Source of the DNA: a virus
Length of the DNA stretch: 27,642 nt
Virus record (IMG/VR): IMGVR_UViG_3300022538_000565
Span: 1 to 27,642 of that record
Strand: one strand, 5' to 3'
Shown: positions 1 through 6,570 of the stretch, piece by piece
Numbering within the stretch: the stretch's first letter is position 1
How the letters are laid out: the number at the start of each line of letters is the position of its first letter
Made by a program: the position numbers and the translations under genes
Notes under the pieces: model-generated
Seen by the model: the letters and a program-made list of their open reading frames with translations, nothing else
Databases searched by the model: none
What the model was told of the DNA's origin: nothing

Positions 1-171
1 TCTCCCCCTCTTTACTGCCATCCTAAATTGCTTCTTTCTACTTTCCCACCTCCTAAAAGTCTCAAGTGAGATACCCAAGACCTTAGCCATCTTTCTTTCA
101 ATCATCCCTCCTCTCGCCAAGTCATATACAATAAAGACAAATTCATCTTTCCAAATCGTCTTACCACTCAT
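1..171 (-). CDS. Terminase small subunit-like HTH protein, N-terminus (partial)
   Basis: The minus strand is open for 57 codons from an ATG at 171-169 to the window edge, so the C-terminus is missing. A good Shine-Dalgarno sequence (AGAAAGGAG) sits 7-8 bases upstream of the start. Residues about 12-42 read as a homeodomain-like helix-turn-helix (ERKMAKVLGISLETFRRW), followed by a basic stretch (KKQFRMAVKRGR). This pattern, a W after the recognition helix and then a 'F..A.KRG' segment, is typical of phage terminase small subunits and related DNA-binding proteins. It is the only gene on this strand and diverges from the early genes, which fits a packaging/late module to the left. A transposase-type or regulatory HTH protein cannot be excluded. 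Confidence 0.6.
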   Translation of the reverse strand, partial: MSGKTIWKDEFVFIVYDLARGGMIERKMAKVLGISLETFRRWESRKKQFRMAVKRGR

Positions 172-298
172 ATAAAGACTCCTTTCTTCATCTACCTATA
201 AATATACTATTCTTTGCAGGAAGCAAAAGGGAAAAAATCACAAACCAGAAAATTATATAAACTTTATATAGTAAATATGTATATATTTTCAATAAATT

Positions 299-329
299 TT
301 AGGCTAAAATCGCTATTATTAGGCTAAAA
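299..329. repeat. 11-bp direct repeat pair, operator-like
   Basis: TTAGGCTAAAA occurs at 299-309 and again at 319-329, a 20-bp period close to two helical turns. The pair lies 44 bp upstream of the -35 box at 373, in the AT-rich divergent region. A shorter related string (TTAGGCTATAA) appears at 1462. Position and spacing suggest a binding site for a dimeric regulator, but no regulator can be assigned. Confidence 0.4.
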
Positions 330-372
330 ACACGGATTTGAAAAATATTTTCATTTTTTACTAATTATATAG

Positions 373-401
373 TTGACTATATACGATATACTATATATAA
401 T
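373..401 (+). promoter_or_regulatory. Sigma70-type early promoter
   Basis: The -35 hexamer TTGACT (373-378) and the -10 hexamer TATAAT (396-401) are separated by exactly 17 bp, one mismatch from full consensus. Transcription would start near 408 and run rightward through a leader of about 220 nt into the gene at 631. It is the best promoter in the window and probably serves host RNA polymerase for early transcription. Confidence 0.8.
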
Positions 402-407
402 ATACGC

Positions 408-554
408 AATAGAATAGAGTTAATTGAAAAGTAAATAATAAGGAGCTTGTTATAGCAAAGCTTGTAATCGAGGGTTGCAGACATCAGTTGCAGCAAACGG
501 GGTAGCCGTTAAACCGGAGTTGGAAACAACAGCTAATACAATAATCGAAAGGAT
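408..554 (+). other. Structured 5' leader of the early transcript
   Basis: This is the noncoding stretch between the promoter and the tRNA-like hairpin. Visible folds are AACGG-GGTAG-CCGTT (496-510) and GTTG-GAAA-CAAC (519-530, a GNRA tetraloop). The heptamer GTTGCAG occurs twice (474-480 and 487-493). CGGAG at 515-519 can pair with CTCCG at 557-561, competing with the acceptor stem of the tRNA-like hairpin, so two alternative folds are possible. No supported open reading frame is present. A leader RNA with regulatory structure is the simplest reading. Confidence 0.4.
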
Positions 555-595
555 GGCTCCGACAGGTGTATTGGGTTCGAGTCCCAAACGGAGCC
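555..595 (+). ncRNA. tRNA-like acceptor/T-arm minihelix
   Basis: A 7-bp stem, GGCTCCG (555-561) with CGGAGCC (589-595), encloses a perfect T-arm: TTGGG (571-575), 7-nt loop TTCGAGT (576-582), CCCAA (583-587). This is the top half of a tRNA. Only nine bases (562-570) replace the D and anticodon arms, there is no encoded CCA, and one extra base (588) separates T-arm and acceptor. It is therefore not a functional tRNA. It could be a tRNA mimic for RNase P or CCA-adding enzyme, a decayed phage tRNA, or a tRNA 3'-end identity block of the kind found in attachment sites. No integrase is seen in the window. Confidence 0.45.
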
Positions 596-616
596 TTATC
601 AATATTAACCCTAATT

Positions 617-630
617 GAAAGGATGGTAAA
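617..630 (+). promoter_or_regulatory. Representative extended ribosome-binding block GAAAGGATGGTAAA
   Basis: This block, or a close variant, precedes nearly every start codon from 631 to 11861, with the AAAGGA core about 8 nt before the ATG. AAGGA followed by a bulged U and GGU matches the anti-Shine-Dalgarno complement AAGGAGGU. The ATG inside GGATGG often opens a mini-frame, ATG GTA AAA TGA, whose stop overlaps the real ATGA start. Genes after 12950 mostly use a plainer AAAGGAGATT or AGGAG site instead. Confidence 0.75.
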
Positions 631-1122
631 ATGAAAGTAATAAATCACACTAATTATGATACTCGATTTTTACATTGGTTATTTATGCAATGTGAAAAGC
701 ACGAAGGTACGGGAAGTAAAGGTCGGGAGGTTGAAGTATTCAAAACAAAACATGAAACCGTTCACGGCAAGGCATGGTTACATTCTCGATTTATAAATAT
801 GTATTTACCAACAAATGCTAAAACCCATTCTGTTGCAGTAGTGTACATTCACGAGATTGGACACAACCTGGGATTGCATCATAAAGATATGACACACATA
901 GGAAATATTAAGACAGACTGGTTATTAGATACAGTAATTACCCTAAGACCAGTCAAGCCATTAAAACCAAAGCCTAACATCATAGAAGTCAGAGCAAAAC
1001 ATGCCCAAAAGAAACTTAACGAGCATTTGAAAAAACTAAAACGTGAAAAAAACCTTGTCAAAAAGTATCAAAGAAAAGTCAAATACTATGAAAAGAAAAT
1101 GGCTGCTTCACCTAAAATCTGA
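631..1122 (+). CDS. Small zincin-type metallopeptidase-like protein
   Basis: The protein has 163 residues and starts after a strong GAAAGGATGGTAAA site. Residues 74-84 give HEIGHNLGLHH, an exact HExxHxxGxxH zinc site as in metzincins, with a Met three residues later. The catalytic Glu75 is present. The region before the motif is much shorter than in secreted metzincins and has no signal peptide, so it probably acts in the cytoplasm. Residues about 105-163 are Lys-rich and helical (KHAQKKLNEHLKKLKREK), likely a nucleic-acid-binding or coiled-coil tail. It is the first gene after the early promoter, a typical place for host-takeover functions. Its substrate is unknown; the metal site is clear, the protease activity is inference. 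Confidence 0.65.
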   Translation: MKVINHTNYDTRFLHWLFMQCEKHEGTGSKGREVEVFKTKHETVHGKAWLHSRFINMYLPTNAKTHSVAVVYIHEIGHNLGLHHKDMTHIGNIKTDWLLDTVITLRPVKPLKPKPNIIEVRAKHAQKKLNEHLKKLKREKNLVKKYQRKVKYYEKKMAASPKI

Positions 1123-1168
1123 AAACCATCCGCCCTGTTCTCTGCGGAGAATGGGGTTGAGTGTTTTC
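1121..1168 (+). other. Intergenic hairpin
   Basis: GAAAAC (1121-1126) pairs with GTTTTC (1163-1168), and CCGC with GCGG forms a short inner stem. The outer arm overlaps the stop codon region of the preceding gene. The structure has no T-run immediately after it, so it may act as an RNA-stability or processing element rather than a terminator. Confidence 0.35.
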
Positions 1169-1202
1169 AAAATTTTATCAACTTATTTGAAAGGATGGAA
1201 AA

Positions 1203-1418
1203 ATGGAAAACAAGAAAGTAACAGAAGAAGAAAGAGACCTCCGAACATATTGTCCAAAATGTGATATGATGGCATTCCCTTGCGGAAGAGCTGCCAAGGA
1301 AGCAGAAAAACATGAGCGAACATACTGTATATTTTGCCATAGTGTAAACGAACTTTGGGAATTCTTTGAAGATGAGAGAAAGCCCATTAAAATCGAAACC
1401 CATATAGGAAGGCTGTGA
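1203..1418 (+). CDS. Zinc-ribbon small protein
   Basis: The frame encodes 71 residues and starts after TTGAAAGGATGGAAAA. Two CxxC knuckles, CPKC (17-20) and CIFC (42-45), are spaced 21 residues apart with a further Cys at 27, giving a treble-clef or zinc-ribbon-like site. The C-terminus is charged and helical (ELWEFFEDERKP). Such small zinc proteins are common in phage early regions and usually bind nucleic acid or a host protein. No specific function can be assigned. Confidence 0.65.
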   Translation: MENKKVTEEERDLRTYCPKCDMMAFPCGRAAKEAEKHERTYCIFCHSVNELWEFFEDERKPIKIETHIGRL

Positions 1419-1494
1419 GATTTATCCCTAACAGAACTCCATCAACCAAAAATGTCGATGTTAGGCTATAAATTGATTGAACGGTAAAGTCGAA

Positions 1495-1598
1495 ATAAGA
1501 GGTAAAATGACAGTAACTCGACTACAACTTGTTACTTTACAACTCAGAAAGGTTTGTCATAATTTTACCTCTTATCTATTCAGAATTGTAATCTGAAT
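1495..1598 (+). ncRNA. Long imperfect hairpin plus second hairpin, with an embedded 29-codon frame
   Basis: ATAAGAGGTAAAAT (1495-1508) pairs perfectly with ATTTTACCTCTTAT (1562-1575). The stem continues by GACA/TGTC after a 3-nt bulge and carries an inner AGTAAC/GTTACT stem (1512-1517/1531-1536). A separate 7-bp hairpin ATTCAGA/TCTGAAT follows (1578-1598). The 5' arm contains an AGAGG ribosome site and an ATG (1507) opening a 29-codon frame to 1596, so the fold would mask its own translation start. This stretch separates two genes that each have their own ribosome site. It may be a regulatory RNA, an RNase III-type processing site or a translationally repressed micro-ORF. Confidence 0.5.
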
Positions 1599-1640
1599 AC
1601 TGATGAGACAAACTAAAATTATTGATGAAAGGATGGTAAA

Positions 1641-1916
1641 ATGAAAAACTATAATAACGAATTTGAAGCTTTACTACGAGCGAGTGTTCTTTACCATTAT
1701 TACAAAGGCAGAGCACCAAGAATGATAAAAATATTTTGGATGAAGATACAGAATGTTAAAAATTCAAAAGAAATTCATTTTGTATGTGATTTGTTACAAG
1801 CCAAACTTGGAGGTAAAGCCGGTATCAAACATATCAAGCAAAGGCAATTAAATTGTTTAATTGAAAGGATGGAAAAAAATGAAAACGAAAGAACAAGCGT
1901 TTTGTGGCTTTCATAA
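1641..1916 (+). CDS. Hypothetical phage protein
   Basis: The frame encodes 91 residues and begins 2 bases after GAAAGGATGGTAA at 1626-1638. The sequence is helical and basic in the middle (RAPRMIKIFWMKIQ), has no transmembrane segment, and contains a single Cys. I recognise no family. The last 38 bases overlap the next gene, so the C-terminal ERMEKNENERTS is encoded by the neighbour's ribosome site and first codons. This overlap suggests translational coupling, or that the tail was acquired by loss of an earlier stop. Confidence 0.6.
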   Translation: MKNYNNEFEALLRASVLYHYYKGRAPRMIKIFWMKIQNVKNSKEIHFVCDLLQAKLGGKAGIKHIKQRQLNCLIERMEKNENERTSVLWLS

Positions 1917-2121
1917 TGACGTTGGCGATGCCATTACTGAAAATCTCTGCGATGGCAATATCAGCCGCAAAAACATCTACGAGGCCGACATTTGGACACT
2001 GAAAGAGATTGCTGATGCTGTTGAAAGAATACTTATTGCTACGGCAATTGATGATGCAGAGGATGCCGGACAATCAACTCAAGATGCTGAACGAAGGGCT
2101 AAAGCAGAATTTAACAAATAG
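1879..2121 (+). CDS. Hypothetical small acidic protein
   Basis: The ATG at 1879 is preferred because GAAAGGATGGAAAAAA lies directly before it; an in-frame TTG at 1861 would place the ribosome site inside the gene. The 80-residue product is acidic and Ala/Asp-rich (LIATAIDDAEDAGQ) and probably all-helical, ending in a basic AERRAKAEFNK. No family is recognised. It lies 23 bp before the MoxR-type ATPase gene, in the same run of early genes. Confidence 0.65.
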   Translation: MKTKEQAFCGFHNDVGDAITENLCDGNISRKNIYEADIWTLKEIADAVERILIATAIDDAEDAGQSTQDAERRAKAEFNK

Positions 2122-2144
2122 AATTTAATCGAAAGGATGGTAAA

Positions 2145-3131
2145 ATGAATGCAAAACAATTAAAAGAAGTATTGAGAAAAACAGTCAAAGCAGGACTGCC
2201 CGTGCTCGTTAAGGGAGCACCAGGAGTTGGCAAGAGCGACATTGTTGCTCAAGTAGCCAGAGAATTAAAAATGGATTTGATAATTTCTCATCCGGTGGTA
2301 AGCGACCCAACAGATTTCAAAGGCCTGCCAGGAATTGTAGATGGTGAAGCTGAGTTTCTGCCGTTCGGTGATTTAAGAAGACTTATTGATGCAAAAAAAC
2401 CAACAATTGCCTTTCTGGATGATTTAGGCCAAGCCCCCGCAGTAGTGCAAGCCGCAGCAATGCAATTGATTTTGGCTCGAAGAGTAAACGGCCACAAAAT
2501 CAGCAACAAGGTTATTTTCATTGCTGCCACAAATCGTCGCCAAGACAGAGCAGGTGTAACAGGAATACTCGAACCTGTAAAATCTCGATTCTCGACCATC
2601 ATTCAACTTGACCCAACAGCGGATGAATGGATTGAATGGGCATTTGAAAATGATATGCCTGCTGAACTTATTGGTTTTATCAACTTCAGACCAAATCTAC
2701 TTCACTCAGAAGAAGCAACAGCAGACATTGTCAATCATCCGTGTCCAAGAACAATAGCTTACTGCGGTTATCTCATCAAAGCTGGACTCGACGACATCGA
2801 AATATTGGCTGGAGCTGTAGGTGAAGGGTGTGCTATCGAATTGGTAGGCTTTATGGAAGTCTATAAAAGTCTGCCCAACATATCAGCAATACTCCTTGAC
2901 CCACAGAATGCAATCGTTCCAACCGAACCCGCTGCTCTTTATGCTGTTGTATCAGCATTAACTGAAAAAATAACAATGGACAATGCCAGCAGAATATTAA
3001 AGTATGGAAACCGTTTGCCTGCTGATTTTTCTGTATTATTGGTAAGGGATTCAATTCGTAAAGAACCCAAAATCCAAAACACCAAGGCATTCATCCGTTG
3101 GGCAACCCTTCACAAAGATGTTTTACTTTAA
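2145..3131 (+). CDS. MoxR-type AAA+ ATPase
   Basis: The 328-residue protein carries Walker A GAPGVGKS (24-31), Walker B IAFLDDL (88-94), sensor 1 AATN (127-130) and a likely arginine finger in VKSRF (145-149), an intact AAA_5/MoxR ATPase core. MoxR proteins are ATP-driven chaperones or remodelers that work with a partner containing a von Willebrand A domain. Such a partner is encoded downstream (3463-4695) with one small gene between. The start follows ATCGAAAGGATGGTAAA. The pair likely forms a complex on a phage or host protein, but the client is unknown. Confidence 0.88.
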   Translation: MNAKQLKEVLRKTVKAGLPVLVKGAPGVGKSDIVAQVARELKMDLIISHPVVSDPTDFKGLPGIVDGEAEFLPFGDLRRLIDAKKPTIAFLDDLGQAPAVVQAAAMQLILARRVNGHKISNKVIFIAATNRRQDRAGVTGILEPVKSRFSTIIQLDPTADEWIEWAFENDMPAELIGFINFRPNLLHSEEATADIVNHPCPRTIAYCGYLIKAGLDDIEILAGAVGEGCAIELVGFMEVYKSLPNISAILLDPQNAIVPTEPAALYAVVSALTEKITMDNASRILKYGNRLPADFSVLLVRDSIRKEPKIQNTKAFIRWATLHKDVLL

Positions 3132-3146
3132 GAAAGGATGATTAAA

Positions 3147-3317
3147 ATGAAAATGGAAGATAAATACACAAATAAACCTTGCTGGTTATGGAAGGATTCA
3201 GTATCAACAATAAACAGAGCAAGAGAAGACTGTGAACATTGTACTTCAGGAGAATGCCGTCGAAGAATTGCATTGGTTTTAATCTCAAACCGAAGTTTTT
3301 CAACATTCCCAAGATAA
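3147..3317 (+). CDS. Small Cys-rich protein, possibly truncated by an in-frame stop
   Basis: The frame opens at ATG 3147 after AGAAAGGATGATTAAA and encodes 56 residues ending FSTFPR. It contains PCWLW near residue 11 and a cluster, CEHCTSGEC (29-37), that could bind zinc. After the TAA at 3315-3317 the same frame stays open for 47 more codons to 3461, encoding a Gln/Lys-rich coiled-coil-like segment (LDKQQTKLDKQQNEIDEC). The original protein may have been about 104 residues, broken by a nonsense change, or read-through may occur. Its place between the MoxR ATPase and its VWA partner suggests an accessory role. No family is recognised. Confidence 0.55.
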   Translation: MKMEDKYTNKPCWLWKDSVSTINRAREDCEHCTSGECRRRIALVLISNRSFSTFPR

Positions 3318-3462
3318 CTTGATAAACAGCAAACCAAACTTGATAAACAGCAAAACGAAATTGACGAATGCCAAGAGAAAATTAAAACAGCAAGAAAATG
3401 GGCAAAAAAAAATCAAACTCCTATAATAACAGCCAAACAAAAAATCAGAAAGGATGGTTAAA

Positions 3463-4695
3463 ATGAATGCAGAACAGAAAATGCTCAAAGCAAGAACACT
3501 TCTGATTCTCGACCATCCATTCTTTGGATGCTTAGCTTTGAGATTAAAAATGTCAGAAACAAACGAACACCAAACTGCAATTACAGATGGAAAGAATCTA
3601 CTCTACAACCCTGCCTTCGTTGATAAACTTTCCAATCAAGAAACACTTGGATTCGTCGCCCACGAAGTTATGCACGCCGCATTAGGACATACTTGGCGTC
3701 AGGGAAATCGAAAAGCCAAAAAATGGAATATGGCAACGGACTACACAATCAATTCCAATCTACTGGAAGCCGGTTTCACATTACCTAACGGAGCCTTGAT
3801 TGACCACACCAATCTCTATGACAATATGTCTGCTGAGGAAATCTACAAAGCATTACCCGAATCTCAGCAAGAAAAGCAACAACAGCAACACAAACAGCCC
3901 TCACAGCAGAAAACCCAAGAGAACCAGCGACAGAAGCAGCAAAAGCAAACTAAGAAGCAGAAACAACAACAGAAACAACAACAAAAGAAAAAAGAGGAAA
4001 AGGAAATAAAAGATATTGACCCTGGACAATGTGGAGCAGTTGTTCCTGCAAAAGAAGAAACAACAACCAAAGCCAAAGCTGAATGGAAAGCTGCAATCAA
4101 TCAGGCCTTACAAATTTCAAGAGGCAAATTACCAGCATGTTTACAAAGGCAAATAACAGACATATTAGAAACCGTTGTACCCTGGCATATACTATTAAGA
4201 GACTTGGCAGAAAGGACAGCAAGGAACGATTACAGTTGGAGCAGACCGAATCCAAGGTATTTCTCAACAGGGGTAATTCTGCCTTCTCTAATCAGTGAAC
4301 AGCTTCCAGAGATTGCCATCGCAATCGACACCTCCTGCAGTATTAACAAAGAGCAGTTATCAACATTCGCTGCTGAAGCATCCGCAGTATTAGGAGCCTA
4401 TGATACAACAATAAGAGTTATTTACTGTGATGCTAAAATTCAGTCAGAGGAAATCTTTACAAGGATTGATTTACCATTGAAACTCAAATTGAAAGGTGGA
4501 GGTGGCACAAGATTTGCTCCAGTCTTTGAGCACATAGAGAGAAAAGGACATACTCCGTCTTGCCTGATTTACTTCACTGACCTCCGCGGAAGCTTCCCAA
4601 AAGAAGAACCAGAATATCCAACAATGTGGCTTGTACCCAAACCCAGAGATGAGCGTAAGAGAGAAGCACCGTTTGGACAAGTTGTAAATTTTTAA
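3463..4695 (+). CDS. MoxR partner: metallopeptidase-like plus VWA-like protein (DUF2201 type)
   Basis: The start at 3463 follows CAGAAAGGATGGTTAAA; an in-frame ATG at 3454 is part of that ribosome site. The 410-residue protein has an N-terminal zincin-like domain with HEVMHAALGH (67-76) and the conserved W..A.DYTIN segment (89-97). A Gln/Lys-rich low-complexity linker spans about 134-180. The C-terminal VWA-like domain has the MIDAS motif DTSCS (289-293), then GGGGTRF and an acidic loop. This architecture matches the putative metallopeptidase/VWA family commonly adjacent to MoxR ATPases. It probably acts with the ATPase at 2145 in ATP-driven remodeling or proteolysis. The linker length is unusual. 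Confidence 0.85.
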   Translation: MNAEQKMLKARTLLILDHPFFGCLALRLKMSETNEHQTAITDGKNLLYNPAFVDKLSNQETLGFVAHEVMHAALGHTWRQGNRKAKKWNMATDYTINSNLLEAGFTLPNGALIDHTNLYDNMSAEEIYKALPESQQEKQQQQHKQPSQQKTQENQRQKQQKQTKKQKQQQKQQQKKKEEKEIKDIDPGQCGAVVPAKEETTTKAKAEWKAAINQALQISRGKLPACLQRQITDILETVVPWHILLRDLAERTARNDYSWSRPNPRYFSTGVILPSLISEQLPEIAIAIDTSCSINKEQLSTFAAEASAVLGAYDTTIRVIYCDAKIQSEEIFTRIDLPLKLKLKGGGGTRFAPVFEHIERKGHTPSCLIYFTDLRGSFPKEEPEYPTMWLVPKPRDERKREAPFGQVVNF

Positions 4696-4717
4696 TTGAA
4701 ATTGAAAGGATGTAAAA

Positions 4718-4981
4718 ATGAAATCTAATAATAAAATGTCTTTTACAGAAGCTCTAAAAATTCTTAATATCGAAGATTATAGAGACCGTATATTTAATAG
4801 TAATTCTCATGGGGAACTCTTTCACCTACAGGATTACATAACAGTTGCCCAACTTGTTCAAAAGGAAGGAGACATCAATAAATTCCGTGAATGGTTTGTA
4901 GAATTAATAAAATGGGCAGAAGATAATTGGAAACGTCCAGAGTCAGTCTTTCAACATATTATAAAGTGCCTATATATGTAA
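4718..4981 (+). CDS. Hypothetical protein
   Basis: The frame encodes 87 residues after TTGAAAGGATGTAAAA. It is soluble, predicted helical, and rich in aromatic residues toward the C-terminus (FREWFVELIKWAEDNW). The N-terminal phrase MSFTEALKILNIEDYRDRIF resembles short helical phage proteins but I cannot name a family. It is followed by a noncoding hairpin at 5016 before the next gene. Confidence 0.6.
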   Translation: MKSNNKMSFTEALKILNIEDYRDRIFNSNSHGELFHLQDYITVAQLVQKEGDINKFREWFVELIKWAEDNWKRPESVFQHIIKCLYM

Positions 4982-5015
4982 AAAATAAAAACCTTTTTGA
5001 TTTGAGTTTACACTA

Positions 5016-5039
5016 CCGACCAGGATAGTAACTGGTCGG
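5016..5039 (+). other. Strong 8-bp GC-rich hairpin
   Basis: CCGACCAG (5016-5023) and CTGGTCGG (5032-5039) form a perfect stem with an 8-nt loop, the most GC-rich spot in the area. No T-run follows, so it does not look like an intrinsic terminator. It sits 37 nt upstream of the start at 5077 and may be a processing or protein-binding hairpin. Confidence 0.5.
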
Positions 5040-5076
5040 ACTTATGAATTCGAAAATATGTTTTAGAGGTACTGAA

Positions 5077-5241
5077 ATGATAGCAAAAATAACATTTGAA
5101 GATAAAGAAAAAGATGTTGAAATTGGCATAGAAAATGTTATGGCTGATAAACCAACACCAGCACAAAAAGCAGCAATGCAATTATTTACAAAGATTAAAA
5201 CATACATAAGAAGCGAAATTAAAACAAAAGATAAGAATTAG
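5077..5241 (+). CDS. Small hypothetical protein
   Basis: The ATG at 5077 is chosen because AGAGGT lies 7 bases upstream. An in-frame ATG at 5044 has no ribosome site and abuts the hairpin. The 54-residue product has a beta-rich N-terminus (MIAKITFEDKEKDVEIGIE) and a helical C-terminus (AQKAAMQLFTKIKTYIRSEI). No family is recognised. The last codons overlap the start of the repeat element at 5236. Confidence 0.5.
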   Translation: MIAKITFEDKEKDVEIGIENVMADKPTPAQKAAMQLFTKIKTYIRSEIKTKDKN

Positions 5242-5298
5242 TATAAATATACGTATTTGAGTAGAAAGCAGCTTAAATCAAGTGTCAGGCAGCTTAAA
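5236..5298 (+). repeat. Intergenic repeat element, copy A
   Basis: About 63 bp here match 14897-14959 at about 50 of 63 positions. The conserved blocks are AATTAGTATAAA, TACGTATTTG, AGCTTAAATCAAG and CAGG...CTTAAA. The core AAATA-TACG-TATTT can fold into a small hairpin, and CAGCTTAAA occurs twice in this copy. The element ends 30 bp before the gene at 5329. Conserved blocks with varied spacers suggest an RNA element or a protein-binding site rather than recent duplication. Confidence 0.6.
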
Positions 5299-5328
5299 AC
5301 GAATGCTAAGTGAAAGGATGATAACGAA

Positions 5329-6051
5329 ATGATAAGAATACCAGCTACGACAGAAAACATTATGTGCTGGAATGATATACCACTTGTCAGAATTGGTAAT
5401 ATTCTGAGACGGATGATATGGTTTAGTGGTAATTACTCACTTTATTCTGACGAATCTGATTATGAAAGATTTAGAGATGTTCCGGCAAACGCTCAACTTG
5501 AAATGCAATATAGGAAACAAACCATAATTATAAAATGCAATTGGGAGAAAAAAGAGGTATCATTTTATTTTAAACAAACTGATTCAGAAAGATTTGCAAT
5601 TGGAATTGAGAAACCTCACCATCCTAATTTTCAAATTTCAAGATGGGGAGTTCCTGTCCAAATCAAATATAAACACACGAGATTCTATTCTGTTGCAATC
5701 GATAAAATTGAAGATGCTATATATGATGCACAAGAGTTCATTGACAACGAAATAATAGAAAAAGAAAATGAGAAAAAACAAGAAGCTAAATTAAAAATAA
5801 TTAAGAAAAAACTCTGTAAAAATCTTGATGTGTCAATTACAAATGAGAAATATAATCAATCTATATTTGCTTATAGAGAAGACAATGACTACCACCTTAA
5901 TTTTCATTTATCAGATTTAGACAATGATAACACAGATGAATTGTTCGAAATAAATGAAATTGGCGGTGAATATACAGAGAATGAAATCAAAAAGATAATT
6001 GAAATTGTTGGAGGCAATCCAAGAGCAATCGCGGAAAGGCTGACAAATTAG
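5329..6051 (+). CDS. Hypothetical protein with central coiled-coil
   Basis: The 240-residue protein starts after GTGAAAGGATGATAACGAA. The N-terminal half is a beta-rich domain (about 1-125), followed by a charged helix (about 133-170, DNEIIEKENEKKQEAKLKII) and a second small acidic domain ending in IEIVGGNPRAIAERL. No catalytic motif or membrane segment is visible, and I recognise no family. It is the only gene directly preceded by repeat copy A, so that element may control it. Confidence 0.65.
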   Translation: MIRIPATTENIMCWNDIPLVRIGNILRRMIWFSGNYSLYSDESDYERFRDVPANAQLEMQYRKQTIIIKCNWEKKEVSFYFKQTDSERFAIGIEKPHHPNFQISRWGVPVQIKYKHTRFYSVAIDKIEDAIYDAQEFIDNEIIEKENEKKQEAKLKIIKKKLCKNLDVSITNEKYNQSIFAYREDNDYHLNFHLSDLDNDNTDELFEINEIGGEYTENEIKKIIEIVGGNPRAIAERLTN

Positions 6052-6065
6052 AAAGGTATAAAAAA

Positions 6066-6257
6066 ATGGAAACCAAAAAAATAAACTTCAGAGAAACTAT
6101 CAAAAAACTGATGATTCAAAAGAAAATCAGTATAGCAAAATTGGCTCGTGATGCCGATTTGAACTATGGAACAGTCTTTTTCTTTGTGCGAGGTAAAAGC
6201 GAAATGACATCAGCCAATTTGGAGAAACTGTTTGACATACTAAATAAAATCAATTAA
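6066..6257 (+). CDS. Cro/CI-type HTH regulator
   Basis: The 63-residue protein is essentially one helix-turn-helix domain of the HTH_3/HTH_26 kind: ETIKKLMIQKKISIAKLARDADL... with recognition helix around NYGTVFFFVRGK and a final helix TSANLEKLFDIL. There is no oligomerisation domain, so it resembles Cro more than CI. It starts after AGAAAGGTATAAAAA, a slightly divergent ribosome site. It is a candidate early/late transcription switch in the phage. Confidence 0.8.
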   Translation: METKKINFRETIKKLMIQKKISIAKLARDADLNYGTVFFFVRGKSEMTSANLEKLFDILNKIN

Positions 6258-6282
6258 CATTTCTGTTTGAAAGGATAGAAAA

Positions 6283-6555
6283 ATGAAACTTGACTTATTA
6301 ATTATTGATTTAATGGGAGGGGATATTGAAGTAACCTTTGTTCAGCCAGATTTATTTGATGAGTTTTTATGGATAGAAGAAACTCCTGAAGAACATATTA
6401 ATCGAGTATGTAATTTGCTAAATAGTATGCACGGAGAGGAAAATAAAGATACCCGTATTATTAAGACAATTTATTCTCAGACTTTTACTGATGGAGAAAT
6501 AGTAAACTTAAAGAACATAGATTTTGGACGAGTTATGAATTTGGAAGCACAATGA
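6283..6555 (+). CDS. Hypothetical acidic protein
   Basis: The frame encodes 90 residues after TTGAAAGGATAGAAAA. It is acidic, with a hydrophobic N-terminal strand (KLDLLIIDLMGGDIEVTFV) and the phrase EEHINRVCNLLNSMHGEE in the middle. There is one Cys, no signal peptide and no recognisable motif. Small acidic early phage proteins often mimic DNA or inhibit host enzymes, but nothing here proves that. Confidence 0.6.
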   Translation: MKLDLLIIDLMGGDIEVTFVQPDLFDEFLWIEETPEEHINRVCNLLNSMHGEENKDTRIIKTIYSQTFTDGEIVNLKNIDFGRVMNLEAQ

Positions 6556-6570
6556 TGAAAGGATGATAAA

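Noticed and set aside
555-595. A complete tRNA gene
   Set aside because: It is only 41 nt long with no D or anticodon arm, so it cannot act in translation.
1043-1264. 73-codon plus-strand frame
   Set aside because: It overlaps two better supported genes in other frames, has no ribosome site, and its protein is low-complexity.
1600-1635. CTGATGAG followed later by GAAA, hammerhead ribozyme core-like
   Set aside because: The strand between the two boxes cannot form a stable stem II and no stem I/III partners are visible.
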